A stretch of 10,272 nucleotides of DNA, from contig CAIXUE010000133.1 of NCBI GenBank assembly GCA_903922545.1, positions 1-10,272 of the forward strand, written 5' to 3'. Of the stretch, positions 7,450 to 10,272 are shown in pieces (positions within the stretch are counted from its first letter, which is position 1; each line of letters begins with the position of its first letter). A program made the position numbers and the translations under genes. This DNA comes from an uncultured Alphaproteobacteria bacterium. Its GTDB lineage: Bacteria > Pseudomonadota > Alphaproteobacteria > Micropepsales > Micropepsaceae. The notes under the pieces were generated by a model that saw only the letters and a list, made by a program, of their open reading frames with translations, made no database searches and was not told the origin of the DNA.

Positions 7450-8618
7450 GCCGTAGCCTCGGTGTGGCGCGGCGTGCGCGATGCGGGGCTGTACCCCATC
7501 AGCACGGCAAGGGCCAGAGCCGTGCCCACCAGCGGGACGATATAGAAAAGCGGAAACAGCGCCGGGTGGCTGGAGGCGGGGCCGGTGAGGCCATAGCCGG
7601 TGATGCGGAGCAGGATCGCGGCCAGCGATGCGGTGACAAGACGCCGGGCCAGAGCGCCGCGCTGGCGCCGGCCGCGCAGGATGGTGGCCATGGCGATCAT
7701 CGCGAAGCCCAGGCAGTAAAGCGGTTGGGAGAGGCGGTTATGCGCTTCGGCCGCCCAGCCATTGCGGATTTGCGGGGTGACGCCCGCGGTTTCCGGCGGA
7801 TTGAGAAGCTCGCCCAAAAAACGTTCGGGCGTACGGCGCAGGGTCAGGCGGGCGGGACCGGCGAATTGATTGAGATCATAGGTGTAGCTTTTGAAAGTCA
7901 GCACCGAAAGCTGCGCGCCTGACAACGCGGTTTGCTCCACCGTGCCGTCATACATTATCAGGCGGTTGCCGGCCGGCGTCTGCGCCAGGACGCCGCGCTG
8001 GGCGATATAGGTGATGGGGCGTCTGGTGTCGCGATTGTCGTGCACCAGAATACCGCTGATCTGTCCGTTGTTGCCCATCTGGCGGATGAAGACAGTGAGG
8101 CCCTTGGCGGGTGTTTCGAATTCGCCGGCATTGATCAGCGCGGCGCCGATATCGGTGCGAATGTCCAGTTCCTTGGCCGCCAGCGCGCGCTGGCCCAGGG
8201 GCGCCAGCCACAGAGCGCAGATCCAGGTGATGATCATCACGACCGTGGCGGCGGCGAAGACGGGACCGGCAAGCTGGCGCTGGCTGAACCCGGCGGACGC
8301 CATCACCACAAGTTCGCTGTCGCTGTTCAGCCGGGACAGGGCGATCAGCAGGCCGCAGAAAAACGCGATGGGCAGGATGATGACCACCAGGGTGGGGAGC
8401 AAAAGCGTGGTGAGATAAAGGAAAGTGGGGGCGGACTGGCCCTGGTTGATCACCAGCACCAGCAGCGACGGGAACTGGGTCAGCCAGACCACGCAGGTCA
8501 TCAGCAGGGTGAGCAGCCCCACCGGCCCCAGAAGCTGGCCCAGGACATAACCCGACAATTGCGGCAGCCAGAAGCGGCGCGCACCATTTTCGGGCCTATG
8601 GGCAGGCGTCTGTCGCAT
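7446..8618 (-). CDS. lptF: LPS export ABC transporter permease LptF
   Basis: Partner of LptG in the inner-membrane LptB2FG complex. The 390-residue product has six predicted membrane helices (about 28-50, 70-95, 118-140, 298-314, 325-345, 354-375) around a periplasmic beta-jellyroll (about 145-290). The N-terminal part carries the LptF pattern: VWLTQFPSLL, VINQGQS, LLLPTLVVIILPIAFF and RLNSDSELVVMASAGFS (96-112), the last being the LptB-coupling segment. It is the first gene of the - strand run and is divergent from pepA, as lptF is in E. coli. The ATG at 8616-8618 has only a close, weak AAAGG upstream. No better in-frame start is apparent. The first 25 or so residues are polar and variable, as expected before the first helix. 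Confidence 0.96.
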   Translation of the reverse strand: MRQTPAHRPENGARRFWLPQLSGYVLGQLLGPVGLLTLLMTCVVWLTQFPSLLVLVINQGQSAPTFLYLTTLLLPTLVVIILPIAFFCGLLIALSRLNSDSELVVMASAGFSQRQLAGPVFAAATVVMIITWICALWLAPLGQRALAAKELDIRTDIGAALINAGEFETPAKGLTVFIRQMGNNGQISGILVHDNRDTRRPITYIAQRGVLAQTPAGNRLIMYDGTVEQTALSGAQLSVLTFKSYTYDLNQFAGPARLTLRRTPERFLGELLNPPETAGVTPQIRNGWAAEAHNRLSQPLYCLGFAMIAMATILRGRRQRGALARRLVTASLAAILLRITGYGLTGPASSHPALFPLFYIVPLVGTALALAVLMGYSPASRTPRHTEATA

Positions 8619-8707
8619 GGCCTTTCGCAGGGTTGAGGATTCGACCTAAACTAGCATCGCTGTTCGGCTTTCCGCCAATCGGCATTTCACGGGATGGGAG
8701 CGATTTC
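8619..8707. promoter_or_regulatory. Divergent lptF/pepA control region
   Basis: This 89-base gap must hold promoters for both directions. For pepA (+), TTCGCA (8624-8629) and TAAACT (8647-8652) are 17 bases apart, each four of six to consensus. For lptF (-), TTGGCG (reverse of 8673-8678) and TAGTTT (reverse of 8648-8653) are 19 bases apart. The two -10 candidates overlap on CTAAACTAG, which would make the promoters compete. The matches are weak and may be chance. The firmest element is the pepA ribosome binding site GGGAG at 8696-8700, 7 bases before the ATG. Confidence 0.3.
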
Positions 8708-10210
8708 ATGCAGATTTCCTTTGCCGCGGGCCCGGCCCGGCTTGCATTGGGCAGCTGGGTGGTCGGGGCGGCCGAAGGCGGCGCGTTGCTGCCGGCGGCG
8801 GCCCGGGCGGACAAGGCCTGTGGCGGCGCCCTGTCGCGGGGGCTGAAAGTCTCGCGCTTCAAGGGCAAATCGGGGGAGATGCTGGAAATGCTGGCGCCCG
8901 CAGGCCTTGCGGTCTCGCGCCTGATCCTGGTGGGGCTGGGCAAGCCCGAGGCGCTGAACGGCAGCCAGCTGGAAAATATCGGCGCCGGGATTGTGAAGAA
9001 ATTGCAGGGTCTGGGTGAGACATCGGCCACGTTCGAGATCGATGTGCCCAAGGGCGCGAAAATCAAAAGCGCCGAGGCCGCGGCGCATCTGGCCTTTGGC
9101 GCCAGGCTGCGCAGCTATGCGTTCGAAAAATACCGTACCAAGAATCTGGATGAATATAAAAAGCATCTGACGGAAATTCGCGTCACCGTGCCCGAAGCGG
9201 CGGCGGCAAAGCGCGCCTATGCCGGTCTTGGCGCGGTGGCGGACGGAATTTTCCTGGCGCGCGATCTGGTCAATGAGCCGCCCAATGTTCTTTACCCCGA
9301 GGAATTCGCGCGGCGGGTGAAGGCGCTTTCCAAAAGCGGTCTGAAAGTCGAAGTGTTGGGCGAAGCCGAAATGAAGAAGCTGGGCTTTGGCGCGCTTCTG
9401 GGCGTGGGCCAGGGTTCGGCGCGCGACAGCCAGCTTGTGGTGATGCAATGGAATGGCGCGCCCAAGAAGAAAGGTGCGCCGGTCGCGTTTGTCGGCAAGG
9501 GCGTATGTTTTGATTCCGGCGGCCTGTCGCTGAAGCCCGGTTCGGGCATGATGGGCATGAAAGGCGATATGGGCGGTGCCGCGGCCGTGACCGGTGCCAT
9601 GCTGACGCTGGCGGTTCGCAAGGCCAAGGTCAACGCCGTGGGCGTGATCGGGCTGGTGGAAAATATGCCGGGCGGCGATGCGATACGGCCGGATGATGTG
9701 CTGACGTCGCTGTCGGGCCAGACCATCGAAGTCTTGAACACCGATGCGGAAGGCCGGCTAGTGCTGGCCGATGCGCTCACTTATACGCAGCGCCGTTTCA
9801 AGCCGAAGTTCATCATCGATCTGGCGACGCTGACGGGCGCGATTGTGCAGGCGCTGGGCTTTGAACATGCCGGCGTGTTCGCCAATGACGACAAGCTGGC
9901 CGAGCGGTTGGCGGATGCGGGCAAGCTGACGGGCGAACGGGTGTGGCGCCTGCCGCTGGATCCTTTCTATGACAAGATGATCCGCTCCAAGATCGCGGAT
10001 GTGAAGAATATCGGCGGCGCCAATTCCGGCTCCATCACCGCGGCGCAATTCCTCAAACGCTTCGTGGATGAGGGCACGGTGTGGGCGCATCTGGATATCG
10101 CCGGCGTGGCCTGGCAGGACGGCGAGCAGAAAGTGCAGATTCCCAGCTGGGGCACGGGCTGGGGTGTGCGGCTGCTCAACAAGCTGGTGAAGGACCATTA
10201 TGAGGCGTAG
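8708..10210 (+). CDS. pepA: Leucyl aminopeptidase (M17 family)
   Basis: Cytoplasmic, metal-dependent (two Mn or Zn ions) exopeptidase that removes N-terminal residues, preferring leucine; family members are hexamers. The 500-residue product has the less conserved N-terminal domain (about 1-165) and the M17 catalytic domain. Metal and active-site residues are K264 and D269 (VGKGVCFDSGG), K276, D287 (KGDMGG), D346 and E348 in the signature NTDAEGRL (344-351), and R350. All lie 6 residues before their E. coli PepA equivalents, so the active site is complete. The ATG at 8708 is chosen because GGGAG lies 7 bases upstream and the N-terminus (MQISFA) fits the family. A 25-codon extension to a TTG at 8633 would run through the intergenic control region. 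It is divergent from lptF, and tandem hairpins follow the stop. Confidence 0.96.
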   Translation: MQISFAAGPARLALGSWVVGAAEGGALLPAAARADKACGGALSRGLKVSRFKGKSGEMLEMLAPAGLAVSRLILVGLGKPEALNGSQLENIGAGIVKKLQGLGETSATFEIDVPKGAKIKSAEAAAHLAFGARLRSYAFEKYRTKNLDEYKKHLTEIRVTVPEAAAAKRAYAGLGAVADGIFLARDLVNEPPNVLYPEEFARRVKALSKSGLKVEVLGEAEMKKLGFGALLGVGQGSARDSQLVVMQWNGAPKKKGAPVAFVGKGVCFDSGGLSLKPGSGMMGMKGDMGGAAAVTGAMLTLAVRKAKVNAVGVIGLVENMPGGDAIRPDDVLTSLSGQTIEVLNTDAEGRLVLADALTYTQRRFKPKFIIDLATLTGAIVQALGFEHAGVFANDDKLAERLADAGKLTGERVWRLPLDPFYDKMIRSKIADVKNIGGANSGSITAAQFLKRFVDEGTVWAHLDIAGVAWQDGEQKVQIPSWGTGWGVRLLNKLVKDHYEA

Positions 10211-10215
10211 TCGCG

Positions 10216-10230
10216 GTTGCCGAAGGCAAC
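10216..10230. other. Short hairpin after pepA
   Basis: GTTGCC (10216-10221) and GGCAAC (10225-10230) form a perfect 6-base-pair stem with a GAA loop, starting five bases after the pepA stop. A second, longer hairpin abuts it directly. The four As that follow belong to that second stem, so this element is not a terminator in the + direction. Confidence 0.55.
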
Positions 10231-10253
10231 AAAATGGTCCAGTGGACCATTTT
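10231..10253. terminator. Possible bidirectional terminator or palindromic repeat after pepA
   Basis: AAAATGGTCC (10231-10240) and GGACCATTTT (10244-10253) form a perfect 10-base-pair stem with an AGT loop. The As on the left and Ts on the right allow it to work as a short-tract terminator on either strand, although four Ts is a short run. It could instead be part of a dispersed palindromic repeat. The bases that follow (GAGCGACGAGCGCCGCGCG) run to the window edge and resemble the edge sequences of the two intergenic repeats, such as GAGCGACGG and GGCCGCGCG. Confidence 0.45.
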
Positions 10254-10272
10254 GAGCGACGAGCGCCGCGCG

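Noticed and set aside
8633..8707. 25-codon N-terminal extension of pepA to a TTG start
   Set aside because: The extension crosses the divergent control region and has no SD. The ATG at 8708 has GGGAG at a good distance and fits the family N-terminus.
1..10272. Search for mobile elements, phage genes, CRISPR arrays, toxin-antitoxin pairs, tRNA and rRNA
   Set aside because: No transposase-like or integrase-like protein, no regularly spaced direct repeats, and no tRNA-like cloverleaf were seen. The coding space is almost fully taken by conserved housekeeping genes.

Overview
The window is GC-rich, densely packed chromosomal DNA. Its gene order and protein sequences point to an alphaproteobacterium. 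The exact genus cannot be told from sequence reading alone. All main genes are intact housekeeping or envelope genes. No insertion sequence, phage gene, CRISPR array, tRNA or rRNA was seen, and no stretch over 300 bases lacks a gene.

Layout. At the left edge, bases 1-33 hold the last codons of a YicC-family gene. gmk (guanylate kinase) follows on the + strand. It meets rsmA tail to tail with a 12-base overlap. From there to about 8618, everything lies on the - strand. In transcription order these genes are lptF, lptG, lptD, a surA-like chaperone gene, pdxA and rsmA. lptF/lptG and lptG/lptD each overlap by 4 bases (ATGA), and pdxA/rsmA by 8 bases. Gaps of roughly 70-120 bases separate lptD from surA and surA from pdxA. 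pepA (leucyl aminopeptidase) then runs divergently on the + strand from a shared 89-base control region, and ends close to the right edge.

How the genes work together. LptF and LptG are the inner-membrane permease halves that pull lipopolysaccharide out of the inner membrane. LptD is the outer-membrane barrel that inserts it on the cell surface. SurA is the periplasmic chaperone family that delivers barrels such as LptD to the assembly machinery. PdxA (vitamin B6 synthesis) and RsmA (16S rRNA dimethylation) ride at the end of the unit. E. coli carries the same genes in two blocks: lptFG divergent from pepA, and lptD-surA-pdxA-rsmA. Here they are joined in one run.

The least expected signal is a hairpin-forming repeat of about 68 bases present twice. 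It fills the yicC-gmk gap and the surA-pdxA gap in the same orientation relative to transcription. Each copy starts at the upstream stop codon and ends at the downstream start codon. The stem shows a compensatory base-pair difference between copies. Two further tandem hairpins follow pepA. Apart from these, this is an ordinary conserved region, and I see no new gene system.
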